From Stenotrophomonas sp. ESTM1D_MKCIP4_1 (lineage in GTDB: Bacteria; Pseudomonadota; Gammaproteobacteria; Xanthomonadales; Xanthomonadaceae): a stretch of DNA of 64,000 nucleotides. The position numbers and the translations under genes are program-made. Position 1 is the stretch's first letter; the number at the start of each line of letters is the position of its first letter. The stretch is from positions 2,764,731-2,828,730 of the forward strand of contig NZ_CP026004.1 in assembly GCF_003086895.1 (NCBI RefSeq). Direction: 5' to 3'. This document shows positions 9,801 to 17,424 of this stretch, one piece after another. Under the pieces are notes generated by a model. The model was not told the origin of the DNA and searched no databases. It worked only from the letters and a program-made list of their open reading frames with translations.

Positions 9801-10034
9801 GTTGAAGCCGCCCCGGTGGCCGTCGAGGCCGCTCCGGTCGTCGAGCAGCCGGCCGCGCCGGTGGCCGTCGAAGCCGCACCGGTCGAAGCCGCTGCCCCGG
9901 TGGCCGAGGCGGTGGTGACGCCGGTGATCGAACCGGTAGCCGATGGCAATGCCGATTCGGCCAGCCAGGCCGCTGATGCCCAGGCATCGGACGAAGACGA
10001 AGAAGCCGCCAAGCGTACGCCGCCGGCGAATTGA
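6810..10034 (+). CDS. rne: Ribonuclease E, degradosome scaffold
   Basis: A 1074-aa endoribonuclease for mRNA decay and rRNA/tRNA processing. The N-terminal catalytic half has the S1 RNA-binding domain (about 35-125), the 5'-sensor/RNase H-like regions, the DNase I-like domain with the Mg2+ aspartates D301 ([12 protein letters not shown]) and D344 (VVIDFIDM), and the Zn-link CPRC at 402-405. The C-terminal half is disordered. At about 561-573 lies [11 protein letters not shown], an amphipathic helix like the membrane-targeting segment of E. coli RNase E. Basic Arg/Lys/Gln/Asn-rich RNA-binding tracts (about 590-700) and an [17 protein letters not shown] patch (about 790-810) follow. Long Ala/Val/Pro/Glu repeats come last (about 880-1060). 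Partner-binding sites for other degradosome enzymes cannot be assigned by eye. Confidence 0.97.
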   Translation: MKRMLINATQAEELRVAIVDGQSLYDIDIEQPSKEQKKSNIYKGRIFRIEPSLEAAFVEYGGGRHGFLPLKEISRDYFQAGVDHNKAGIRELLKEGQEIVVQVDKEERGNKGAALTTFISLAGRYMVLMPNSPSAGGVSRRIEGEDRAALKDALDKLNIPDDMGVIIRTAGVGRDAEELQWDLDYLLNVWRAIADAALSKPAPFLIYQESRLIVRALRDYLRADIGEILVDTEEMYEHAKEFMQQVMPQTLRKLKHYKDDIPLFNRFQIESQIEGAYERNVRLPSGGSIVVDQTEALTAVDVNSSRATKGSDIEDTAFQTNLEAAEEVARQLRLRDLGGLVVIDFIDMASNKHQREVENRLANALKYDRARVQVGRISRFGLLEMSRQRLRPSLGESSQIVCPRCDGHGRMRSVESLSLSIIRVAEEHAMKENTGQVLVQAPVEIANYLLNEKRSALREIEQRHEAPIVIVADEQLHTPHYTVTRLRENELGEESSKPSYQRGTPRKLPVHALTKGQLNIPPPAVTQVKHTAPAPVRAEAEPVAAPAPAPVAAAPAPVATGGVVGWLKRIFGGDSTPAPAPAPAARQPQQDGGRRDRNKDRNKDRKDRRDDSRGNGNAQQQKDGGNRKDRGEQRKDGRQGNNNNGNAQQQPQGKQQKEGQPQQQKQPRNEQQGQNPQQQPKLKQPKQPRPQQDGDKPAEKPQRTPAEAPVDTAAAAAAVAATAVTANVVTAQEGTAPVAPIAPVADVVVADATPVADVTANAGTDADVAAAAVAGEDAATDGAGEQAGEGATRRRRGRRGGRRRRRGGGENAAGTDALGDDQDDGDEGDDSDSAEQTADTAVEVAPAVAAEQPARSQPEFDFDDDVEPAAVETAKPARAPAAVAAAAPVVAVSSAVVDAAAPQEAAAPAPAVKAEPAPQPVQTSMLDQIDAATPAQPAAPVAPVAEATPVVEEAAPAPVVVEAAPVVEAAPVVEAQPVIAEAAPAVEAAPVVEAKPIVEAAPVAVEAAPVVEQPAAPVAVEAAPVEAAAPVAEAVVTPVIEPVADGNADSASQAADAQASDEDEEAAKRTPPAN

Positions 10035-10057
10035 TCGTTCTTTGATCGCGTAGAACG

Positions 10058-10090
10058 AAACGGCGGGGATCGATGATCCCCGCCGTTTTT
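10058..10090 (+). terminator. Strong intrinsic terminator after rne
   Basis: A perfect 11-bp GC-rich stem (CGGCGGGGATC and its complement) with a 3-base loop, flanked by AAA on the left and followed by TTTTT. It begins about 24 bases after the rne stop. A textbook rho-independent terminator. Confidence 0.93.
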
Positions 10091-10102
10091 GTTTGTGCCC
10101 CG

Positions 10103-10304
10103 GTAGATGCCAACCTTGGTTGGCGCCGTTGATTCAATGCACGCCGATAGGCCCATGCCAACCAAGGTTGGCACCTACCAGGGCGCCGTTGATTCAATGC
10201 ACACGGATACGTCCGTGCCAACCAAGGTTGGCACCTACCAGGGAAACGTTGATCCAATGCACGCGGACACGCCCGTGCCAACCAAGGTTGGCACCTACCA
10301 GAGC
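10103..10304. repeat. REP element plus tandem array of three 60-bp units
   Basis: A GTAG-headed REP (10103-10124, GCCAACCTTGGTTGGC stem) is followed by three direct repeats of exactly 60 bp starting at 10125, 10185 and 10245. Each unit holds a unique-looking GTTGATTCAATGCAC stretch, a variable 10-12 bases, and an inverted REP with stem GTGCCAACCAAGGTTGGCAC and CTACC tail. The third unit differs by a few bases (GATCCAATGC). It lies between the rne terminator and the convergent EEP gene. Regular spacing shows it grew by tandem duplication of a REP plus its flank. Confidence 0.9.
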
Positions 10305-10311
10305 GGGGGCA

Positions 10312-11202
10312 TCAATCCGCCGGGGCGAACTGCAACCGGGTCCAGACGCCGTAGTGGTCCGAGGCCCAGCGGCCGCTGTCGTCGGGCTGGTCGAACAGGA
10401 TCTTCGCGTCGCGCGCGACCATCCGGTCCTGCTGGAAGAAGATGTGGTCGATGCGCGACGGTGCCTGGTAGTAATGGCGGTTCAAGGTGCTCACACCGGC
10501 CAGGTCGGTGTTGACGTGCACGCTGCCATAGCTGTCGCCGTAATGGCTGCGCAGTTCACTCAGGTCACCCGCGTCGACCAGCGCATTGAAATCCCCGGCG
10601 ATCACCACCGGCGCACCGGCCGAGGTTTCGGCGGTGTAACGCAGCAGGTCTTCCACCTGCCGGCGGCGGATGCCCTGGCCGCGCTCGTCGCTGCGCTCGT
10701 TCAGATGCGTGGCGTAGACATTCACCGGCTGCCCGTCCACGTCGATGCGCAGGTGGGCCACGGTGCGGTAGTCATCCAGCGGCTGCAGCAGATGCTCGCC
10801 GCGGGCCAGCACCGGGCGCCGAGTCAGCAGTGCGTTGCCATAGCGCTTGGGTGCACCGACGGCATCGGTGGACACGAACACGTACGTGTAGCCGAGCTGG
10901 CTGGCCAGCCACTGCGCCTGGTTGCGCACGTTGCGGCGCTGGATGACTTCCTGCAGCGCGATGGCATCGGGTTGCAGACGCTTCAGCTCGGCCAGGATCG
11001 TGCGCCGCCGGGTCGGCCAGTCTTCGCGGTCATGGTGCAGGTTGAAGGTCACCATGCCCATGCCGGGCGCCGTCGCTGCTGCGGCCGCAACCGGTGAGGG
11101 CTCACCCGCCTGCTGTGCCATGGCCACGCCCGGCAATGCCAGTGCGGCGGCCAACCCCAGCGCGCGCAGGGTCACGCGCGCCCTCCCCTGCGTCAACACC
11201 AT
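10312..11202 (-). CDS. Exported endonuclease/exonuclease/phosphatase (EEP) family hydrolase
   Basis: A 296-aa protein with a signal peptide (LGLAAALALPGVAMAQQ, cleavage near residue 29) followed by a DNase I-like EEP domain. Visible motifs are TFNLHHD at the start, the metal ligand Glu in ALQEV, GNALLTR, the catalytic ATHLNERS, GDFNAL, and the closing ASDHYGVW with the catalytic His. The family includes nucleases, sphingomyelinases and other phosphodiesterases; the substrate cannot be told from sequence. The ATG at 11202 begins two bases after the stop of the glycosidase gene, so it is the last gene of the glucan operon. In that setting an exported phosphodiesterase that strips phospho-substituents from glucans is a reasonable guess, but only a guess. 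Confidence 0.8.
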   Translation of the reverse strand: MVLTQGRARVTLRALGLAAALALPGVAMAQQAGEPSPVAAAAATAPGMGMVTFNLHHDREDWPTRRRTILAELKRLQPDAIALQEVIQRRNVRNQAQWLASQLGYTYVFVSTDAVGAPKRYGNALLTRRPVLARGEHLLQPLDDYRTVAHLRIDVDGQPVNVYATHLNERSDERGQGIRRRQVEDLLRYTAETSAGAPVVIAGDFNALVDAGDLSELRSHYGDSYGSVHVNTDLAGVSTLNRHYYQAPSRIDHIFFQQDRMVARDAKILFDQPDDSGRWASDHYGVWTRLQFAPAD

Positions 11203-11204
11203 GC

Positions 11205-14200
11205 TTACTGTCCCTTGCGTTCGGCGCGGCGCACCGCGCTTGGCACATCGATCTCCACGCGCGCAGGCAGCTGGTGCACGCGCAGTTCGCGGTTGCTCCA
11301 TTCCGCCGGCTCGCCATTGATGGTGGCCTCACCCGGTTCGCCGCTGTACGGCCACGGCAGCACCACGCCACCCGGCGGCGGCACCAGGCCCGCCTGCAGT
11401 TCAAGCACCAGCTGCTTGTCGCTGCGCTGCAGGCGATAGTTCAACTGGCCCTGCGGCGTGCGCAGCCCCTGCACGGCAATGCCATCGCCCTGGAACCAGG
11501 CGGTGGGTATGCCCGCTGCCAGCACCAGCGCCTCATCGGCGTCGCGGTTGTAGGCGAACATGTCCAATGCCGAACGCACGAAATCCGATGCGACCCACGC
11601 ATGCGGCAGGTCACCGACGAAGAACGGCGTGCGTGGCGTGCGCGAAACCACTTCCGCCCACTGGTTCCAGGGCTGCGGCGCACGGTCCTTGAAGAAGAAC
11701 TGGGTGGCCTGCCAGGCGCGGTCGCGCCAGCCCAGGCGCACGAAGGCGGCCACGTTGCGCCATTCGTAGGGCGTGTAATCCTTCCATTCGCGCTTGCCGT
11801 CGCGGCGCGCGACAAACTCGGTCCAGTAGCGCTCGAAGGTCGCCTCCAGCGCTGCCTGCGGCAACCGGCCCTGCTCGCCCCCCGGTGCCAGCGCGATGGT
11901 GGTGGAAGTGGCATCGAAGTCACCCAACTCGGCCGACCCGGGCAGGTAGGTGATGTTGTGCTGCTGCATCGCCGACTGCAGGGAGGCCTGCAGGTCGTCG
12001 CGGAACTGGTCGCGCGATTCGCTGATCTGCATCGCTTCCAGCTTGCCCAGCTGCGCCGCCACCTGCGCTGCATCCTTGTAGCCGCGCAGCGCCCAGAAGT
12101 TGTCCCAGTACGAGTGCATCGGCTTGGCCGAATAGCCCTCATGGCTGATCGAGGCCGGCATCATCCCGTAGAAGGCGGGGTTGCGCGCGCGGTTCTCTTC
12201 GGTGCGCTCGCTGGCGCGCAGCTGCTCCATGTACTGGTAGGCGCCCTGCACGTGCGGCCACATCAGCTCCAGGAACGTGCCGTCGCCGGTATAGCGCCAG
12301 TACTCGGCGATGTTGTAGATCAGCTCGCCGTGGCTGTCATTTTCCGGCACTGGGTCGCTGCCCCGCGCGTCGACGCAGCACGGCACCTTGCCATTCTCGA
12401 ACTGGAACGGCGCGTACCAGTTCACGTAATCGCGCACGGCATCGCTGCGCCCCATGCGCAGCAGGCCTTCGGAAATCATGGCGCCATCGCGGATCCAGCT
12501 GCGTGCGTACGAACGCGTGCCCGGCTGCAGGCGCGGGCCGACGCGCGAGATCAGCATGTGCGCCACGGCGGTGCGCAGGGTTTCCACCAGCGGCTGGCCC
12601 GCCGCGGGTACCTGCAGGTTGACCACGCCCAGCTTGGCGCGCCACATCGCGGCCACCTGCTGCTGCGCCTTGGCCACGTCCAGCGCCTGCGGCTTCCAGC
12701 CGCCGGTCTGGGGCAGCACCACGGCCACCTCGCGGCTCTGGCCGGGCTCGAGTTTGAGGGTGTACATCAGCGCGCCGGAGGCCATGCCGGTGCTGTCCTT
12801 CACTGCCGTCGTCGTCGGGAACGCGCCCGAGGCCAGATGCATGGCATCCAGCTTGCCGTCGAACGTGGTGGCGAAGCGCGCGTCCGGCGCCTGCAGCGGG
12901 TAAATGCGCGGCTCGCCGTTGACCTTCACCAGCTGATCGCCCACGTCCAGCGCTTCGATGCGGCTGAAGCCACCGGTGGTGTTGAGGAACTGGGTCGGCG
13001 GGTTCACCTGCCAGGGCCGGATCGCCAGCGCCAGGGTGTATTCGTGGGCAACCTTGTCCGGGTTGCTCAGGCGGTAGCGGCCGATCAGCTGGGCGCGCTC
13101 GGGCGTACCCTGCACGAAGCTGGTCACCGACAACCCGGCCTTTTCATGCACCCAGTCGACCGTGGCGATGGGCAGGTAGCGGTCCTGCAGCGACTGCGAC
13201 GTGGCCACGCTGGACCAGTCCAGCAGCTTGCCGTCGAGGCGGATGAACGGTTCGATGCTGAAGCTGCCCTTGGCCGGCTCCAGCGCACCATCCTCGCTGA
13301 TGAGCGCCTGTTCCTGCCCGCCATCAAGCCCGAGCAGCGTCCAGTAAGGCTGCTCGCCCACATACGCGCGGGGCAGCGCGCCCCGCGGCAGGTCGGCCGC
13401 CACCGAGGACAGGAACGCATTGGGCGTCGCCGCGAAGGCCAGCGGCTTCAGCGCGATATCGCGGATGGCGTAGCGCCAGTTCGGGCCGTCCTGCAGGTCG
13501 AAGCGCACATAGCGCGCGTCGGTATCGGGCATCGCCAGCCAGTCGCGGCCGCCGCCCCCACCCGTGACTTCGCGCACCGTACGCCAGTCGCGGCCATCCT
13601 CGGAGGTACGCACCGTGTAGCGGGTCGCTTCCAGATTGGGCAGCCAATCGATCACCGCGCCGCCGATCTCGCGGCTCTTGTGCAGGTCCAGGCTGATGGT
13701 CTGCTGCTTGACCCCACCGCTGACCCAGAACGTATCGCTCTTGCCGTCGATCATGCGGTCCTGCAGCGCGGTGGCCGTATCGGCAATCACCGACGGCATC
13801 AGCGCCGAGTTGTCCTGCGGCGGCAGGCCCTGCAGGGTCAGCTTGTCGAAGCACACGGTGCCGCGGCCGCCCACCTTGCTGTACACGGTGAACTCAACCG
13901 CCGCGCTGCGCGCCATGTCCTTTTCGGCCGAAGGCCCCCAGGCCTTGTCGATCTGGCGGCGGCGGTATTCCACCGGCGTCCACGCCTTGGGGAAGCTGTA
14001 GCCGGGCCGGTTGACCCACCACACGTTGTCACCGCTGGCATCGATCAGTTTGAACTGCAGGTCGTTGCGCGGAGAATCGCCGCGCAGCTGGAAACCGAAC
14101 CGGTAATTGGCCGGGTACTCGATGTTCAGCGCGCGGCGGATGCCGACATAGCCGGACACCTCGTGGAAATCGTAATCCAGGCACAGTGCGCGGCCACCGC

Positions 14201-14372
14201 CGGCACCGCCGACCGGCCGCAGCGAACCACTGACCTGGTCGGACAGCACCAGCTTCCACGCGCTGATGTCATCGAAGTCATCCAGCACCTTGGGCGCCGG
14301 CAGCGCCGGTGGTGCGGCGATCGCCAGGGAGGTCCACAACAGGCCCAATCCAACGGCGATCGCTCGCTTCAT
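11205..14372 (-). CDS. Large exported glycosidase-like protein: discoidin (F5/8 C) domain plus six-hairpin (alpha/alpha)6 domain
   Basis: A 1055-aa protein with a signal peptide (1-19, ending AIAA). The N-terminal half has two beta-sandwich regions. One (about 25-190) resembles a carbohydrate-binding module (DDFDDISAWKLVLSDQVSGS, FGFQLRGDSPRNDLQFKLID). The second (about 195-315) is discoidin-like (RYTVRTSEDGRDWRTVREV, DARYVRFDLQD). The C-terminal half (about 580-980) resembles an (alpha/alpha)6 toroid, with SYARSWIRDGAMISEGLLRMG, where the RDG pattern recalls GH15/GH65/GH94-type catalytic domains, and DYTPYEWRNVAAFVRLGW. The stop of the upstream permease overlaps this start (ATGA). It probably trims or debranches a glucan in the periplasm or outside the cell. 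The family number is not assignable by eye. Confidence 0.72.
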   Translation of the reverse strand: MKRAIAVGLGLLWTSLAIAAPPALPAPKVLDDFDDISAWKLVLSDQVSGSLRPVGGAGGGRALCLDYDFHEVSGYVGIRRALNIEYPANYRFGFQLRGDSPRNDLQFKLIDASGDNVWWVNRPGYSFPKAWTPVEYRRRQIDKAWGPSAEKDMARSAAVEFTVYSKVGGRGTVCFDKLTLQGLPPQDNSALMPSVIADTATALQDRMIDGKSDTFWVSGGVKQQTISLDLHKSREIGGAVIDWLPNLEATRYTVRTSEDGRDWRTVREVTGGGGGRDWLAMPDTDARYVRFDLQDGPNWRYAIRDIALKPLAFAATPNAFLSSVAADLPRGALPRAYVGEQPYWTLLGLDGGQEQALISEDGALEPAKGSFSIEPFIRLDGKLLDWSSVATSQSLQDRYLPIATVDWVHEKAGLSVTSFVQGTPERAQLIGRYRLSNPDKVAHEYTLALAIRPWQVNPPTQFLNTTGGFSRIEALDVGDQLVKVNGEPRIYPLQAPDARFATTFDGKLDAMHLASGAFPTTTAVKDSTGMASGALMYTLKLEPGQSREVAVVLPQTGGWKPQALDVAKAQQQVAAMWRAKLGVVNLQVPAAGQPLVETLRTAVAHMLISRVGPRLQPGTRSYARSWIRDGAMISEGLLRMGRSDAVRDYVNWYAPFQFENGKVPCCVDARGSDPVPENDSHGELIYNIAEYWRYTGDGTFLELMWPHVQGAYQYMEQLRASERTEENRARNPAFYGMMPASISHEGYSAKPMHSYWDNFWALRGYKDAAQVAAQLGKLEAMQISESRDQFRDDLQASLQSAMQQHNITYLPGSAELGDFDATSTTIALAPGGEQGRLPQAALEATFERYWTEFVARRDGKREWKDYTPYEWRNVAAFVRLGWRDRAWQATQFFFKDRAPQPWNQWAEVVSRTPRTPFFVGDLPHAWVASDFVRSALDMFAYNRDADEALVLAAGIPTAWFQGDGIAVQGLRTPQGQLNYRLQRSDKQLVLELQAGLVPPPGGVVLPWPYSGEPGEATINGEPAEWSNRELRVHQLPARVEIDVPSAVRRAERKGQ

Positions 14373-15205
14373 CCCTTGACGCTCCCCAGCAACAGACCTT
14401 GGATGTAGTACCGCTGCAGCACCAGGAACAGGGCCAGCACCGGAACCACGGTGACCACCGCGCCGGCCATCATCATTTCCACGTCCATGATGTGCTCGCG
14501 CGAGAGGGTGGCCAGTGCCACCGGCAAAGTGTAGTGCTCCTGATCAGTCAAGACGATCAACGGCCACATGAAATCGTTCCACGCGCCCATGAACGTAAAG
14601 ATCGCCAGGGTCACCAGCACCGGCTTGAGCATCGGCAGCACGATCTGGAAGAAGATGCGCAGCTCACCTGCCCCGTCGATGCGGGCCGCTTCCAGCAGCT
14701 CGTCCGGGATCGAGCGCGCGTACTGGCGCACCAGGAAGATGCCGAACACGCTGGCCAGTGCCGGCACGATCACGCCGCCGAAGCTGTTGACCAGGCCCAG
14801 CTGCTTCATCAGCAGGAACAGCGGCAGCATCGCCACCTGCGCCGGGATCACCAGCGCCGCCATCAGCACCTGGAACAGGCGTTCGCGGCCGACGAAGTTC
14901 AGCTTGGCGAACGCATAGCCGGCCATGGTGTTCAGCAGCAGCGAGCCGAAGGTGATCGCTACCGACACCAGCAGGCTGTTGGCGAAGTTGCCGCCCATGC
15001 CGGTGCGTGCGAACAGCTCATGGTAGTTGTGGGTGGTGACGTGCGAAGGCAGCAGCGGAGGCGGGAAATGGGTCGCCTCCCCCTGCGGCATAAACGACAC
15101 CGAGAGCATCCACAGCAGCGGTGCCAGGCTGACCAGGGCCAGCACCAGCAACGCGCCATTGATCATCCACGGGTGCCAGCGCGACTGGCCGATCTCACGA
15201 CTCAT
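14369..15205 (-). CDS. Carbohydrate ABC transporter permease (MalG type)
   Basis: A 278-aa inner-membrane permease with six predicted helices. The EAA loop that docks the ATPase is present as LLEAARIDGAGELRIFFQIVLPMLKP. The C-terminal half matches the MalG/CUT1 subfamily, which handles oligosaccharides. The start at 15205 gives an ATGA overlap with the preceding permease; the upstream extension in this frame runs antisense to nothing recognisable and was discarded. It partners the permease encoded just upstream. No ATP-binding subunit gene is present in the operon, so a shared MsiK/UgpC-like ATPase encoded elsewhere is likely. Confidence 0.92.
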   Translation of the reverse strand: MSREIGQSRWHPWMINGALLVLALVSLAPLLWMLSVSFMPQGEATHFPPPLLPSHVTTHNYHELFARTGMGGNFANSLLVSVAITFGSLLLNTMAGYAFAKLNFVGRERLFQVLMAALVIPAQVAMLPLFLLMKQLGLVNSFGGVIVPALASVFGIFLVRQYARSIPDELLEAARIDGAGELRIFFQIVLPMLKPVLVTLAIFTFMGAWNDFMWPLIVLTDQEHYTLPVALATLSREHIMDVEMMMAGAVVTVVPVLALFLVLQRYYIQGLLLGSVKG

Positions 15206-16083
15206 ACCAACTGCCTCTTGCGGCCGAAACGCAGCATCACGGTGGTCACCGCCAGGATGATGAGGAACAGCAGGAACGCCACAGCCGAAGCGCGTCCCAG
15301 GTTCCACCACTTGAAGCCTTCCTCGAACATGAAATACAGCACGCTGACGGTGCTCTGCAGTGGGTCGCCGCGGGTCATGACGTACGGTTCGGCGAACAGC
15401 TGGAAGTAGCCGGAGACGGTGATGACACCGACCACCAGCAGCACCGGGCCGAGCATCGGCAGGGTGATGTGCAGGAACTGCTTCCAGCGCGAGGCGCCGT
15501 CGATGCGTGCGGCCTCGTAAAGGTCATGCGGGATGGCCTGCAGGCCGGCCAGGAAGATCACCATGTTGTAGCCGAAGTTCTTCCACACGGCGAACAGCAT
15601 GATGGTCGGCATCGCCCAGTTGGGGTCACCCAGCCAGTCGATCGGGCTGATGCCGATGTGGCCCAGACCGTAGTTCACCAGACCGTAGCTGGTGTGGAAC
15701 AGGTAACGCCAGATCACCGCCACCGCCACCAGGGTGGTCACCACCGGGGCGAACAGCGCGGTGCGGAACAGCGCCTTGAAGCGCGCAGCCGGTGCGTTGA
15801 GCAGCATCGCCGCCCCCAGCGAGACACCGATCGACAAGGGCACGCCGATCACCACGAAGTAGGTGGTGTTCCACAGCGACTTCCAGAACATCGGCGTCTG
15901 CAGCAGGTCGATGTAGTTGCCCAGCCCGACAAAGCGCAGGTTGCTGCTGTCAGCCAGCGCGTACAGGTCGAAGTCGGTCACGCTCAGGGCGAGCGCCGAT
16001 GCGACCGGCAGGCCGAAGAACACACCCAGCACGATGAGCGAGGGGCCGGCGAAGATCCAGCCGGCGAGGGACGAACGTTTCAT
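15202..16083 (-). CDS. Carbohydrate ABC transporter permease (MalF type)
   Basis: A 293-aa inner-membrane permease with six helices beginning at SSLAGWIFAGPSLIVLGVFF. It has the EAA loop LYEAARIDGASRWKQFLHITLPMLGP. It is of CUT1 type and, with the neighbouring permease, forms the channel for an oligosaccharide delivered by the binding lipoprotein encoded upstream. Start and stop both overlap the adjacent genes by four bases, showing a tightly coupled operon. Confidence 0.92.
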   Translation of the reverse strand: MKRSSLAGWIFAGPSLIVLGVFFGLPVASALALSVTDFDLYALADSSNLRFVGLGNYIDLLQTPMFWKSLWNTTYFVVIGVPLSIGVSLGAAMLLNAPAARFKALFRTALFAPVVTTLVAVAVIWRYLFHTSYGLVNYGLGHIGISPIDWLGDPNWAMPTIMLFAVWKNFGYNMVIFLAGLQAIPHDLYEAARIDGASRWKQFLHITLPMLGPVLLVVGVITVSGYFQLFAEPYVMTRGDPLQSTVSVLYFMFEEGFKWWNLGRASAVAFLLFLIILAVTTVMLRFGRKRQLV

Positions 16084-17420
16084 TGCGGGCTCCCGGCCGC
16101 GACTGCACTGGCCGAGCCCGGGGGGGCGTCGCTGCGCTGCAGGCGTTGTTGTTCATGCATCCAGCGGCGCTTGGCCAGCACCTTGTCCACGCGCTGGTCC
16201 AGCTCATCCACGGCCTTGTCCTGCGCCAGGCCACCACGCACCACCTTTTCGGTGACGATGCGCATTTCCTGCACGATGCGCTCCCATTCGAGCACCTTCG
16301 GCGTCGGCTTGACGCGCTCGAGCTGGTCGCGGAACGCGGCCGCCAGCGGATCGTTGGCCAGCGACGGAGCGTTCCAGGTGCTGCGGCGCGGCGGCAGGTC
16401 ACCAATGATGGAATGGAAGCGCGCCTGGATTTCAGGGCGCGACAGGAATTCGATCAGCTTCCACGACGCTTCCTTCTGCTGCGACTTGCGGAAGATCACC
16501 AGGCTGGTGCCACCGGCAATGCCCGCGCCCGGGCCGTCCGGGCCCGGCAGGGCGGCGGTGCCCCACTTCCCTTCCAGTTCCTTGGGCTGCAGCTTCTTGA
16601 ACTCGCGGATGTTCCAGGGGCCGGAGATGTAGAACACGTTGAAGCCGCGGAAGAATTCATCCCAGACGTTGGAGATCTGCGTCTCGGACATCTTCGGCGC
16701 CCAGCCCTGCTCGAACATGTTGGCGTAGAAGGCCAGGGTGCGGCGGAACCCCGGGCTGGCAAAGTTGCCGCGGGTGTCATCGTCGCGCAGCAGCGCATCG
16801 GGCTGCTGCAGGGCCAGCGACAACTGCTGCTCGAACTCATTGATCGGCATCAGCACCGCGTAGCGGTTCGGGCCCTGCATCTTCTTGATCGCGGCCATCT
16901 GCGCGTCCCACTCCGCCCAGGTGCGCGGCGGGTGGGAGAAGCCGGCCTGCGCCAGAAGGTCCTTGCGGTAATAGATCAGGCGCGTGTCGACGTACCACGG
17001 CACGCCCACCAGCTCGCCGTGGATGACGTTGGTATCCCAGATGCCCTGGAAGTAATCCTGCGGATCGACCACGGTCGACTGCTGCACGAACGGCTGCAGC
17101 GGGGTCAGCGCGTTGAGCTCGGCGAACTCGGGCACCCAGGTGTTGCCGAGCTGGCAGACATCGGGCAGCCCATCAGCGGCGAAGGCGGTCAGCAGCTTTT
17201 CGTGCGCGGCCGTCCACGGGATGTTCTGCACATCCACCTTGATACCGGGGTTTTCGGCCTCGAACTCGTGGATGAGTTCACTGACCACTTCGGCCTCGCG
17301 GCCCATGGCCCAGAAGCGGACCGTGGTGGTGCCCTGCTCGGTGCGCGCGCAGCCGGCCATGGCCAATGCGGCCATCGCAGGCAGGGCCCAGCGTCGCAGG
17401 CGGTCAATCCAATCGTGCAC
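16080..17420 (-). CDS. Sugar ABC transporter substrate-binding lipoprotein (CUT1/family 1)
   Basis: A 446-aa binding protein with lipobox MAALAMAGCAR (C24) that anchors it to a membrane on the periplasmic side. The fold pattern is that of extracellular solute-binding protein family 1: TTVRFWAMGREAEVVSELIHEFEAENPGIKVD, then DVCQLGNTWVPEFAEL, YYRKDLLAQAGFSHPPRTW and FISGPW-like segments. The GTG at 17420 was chosen because it lies four bases after the GH144-type gene's stop and is preceded by the ribosome-binding stretch AGGGGAAG; the longer frame adds an Arg-rich tail antisense to that gene. The ligand is inferred to be a glucan oligosaccharide from the neighbours. Confidence 0.92.
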   Translation of the reverse strand: MHDWIDRLRRWALPAMAALAMAGCARTEQGTTTVRFWAMGREAEVVSELIHEFEAENPGIKVDVQNIPWTAAHEKLLTAFAADGLPDVCQLGNTWVPEFAELNALTPLQPFVQQSTVVDPQDYFQGIWDTNVIHGELVGVPWYVDTRLIYYRKDLLAQAGFSHPPRTWAEWDAQMAAIKKMQGPNRYAVLMPINEFEQQLSLALQQPDALLRDDDTRGNFASPGFRRTLAFYANMFEQGWAPKMSETQISNVWDEFFRGFNVFYISGPWNIREFKKLQPKELEGKWGTAALPGPDGPGAGIAGGTSLVIFRKSQQKEASWKLIEFLSRPEIQARFHSIIGDLPPRRSTWNAPSLANDPLAAAFRDQLERVKPTPKVLEWERIVQEMRIVTEKVVRGGLAQDKAVDELDQRVDKVLAKRRWMHEQQRLQRSDAPPGSASAVAAGSPQ

Positions 17421-17424
17421 CGTG

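Noticed and set aside
10125..10304. Regular 60-bp repeats resembling a CRISPR array
   Set aside because: The unit is a REP stem plus flank; the 'spacers' are similar to each other and no cas genes are near.
11094..14408. 1104-codon plus-strand open frame
   Set aside because: It is antisense to the large glycosidase-like gene. Its His/Arg/Gln/Ala-rich sequence is the usual shadow of a GC-rich gene, without domains.
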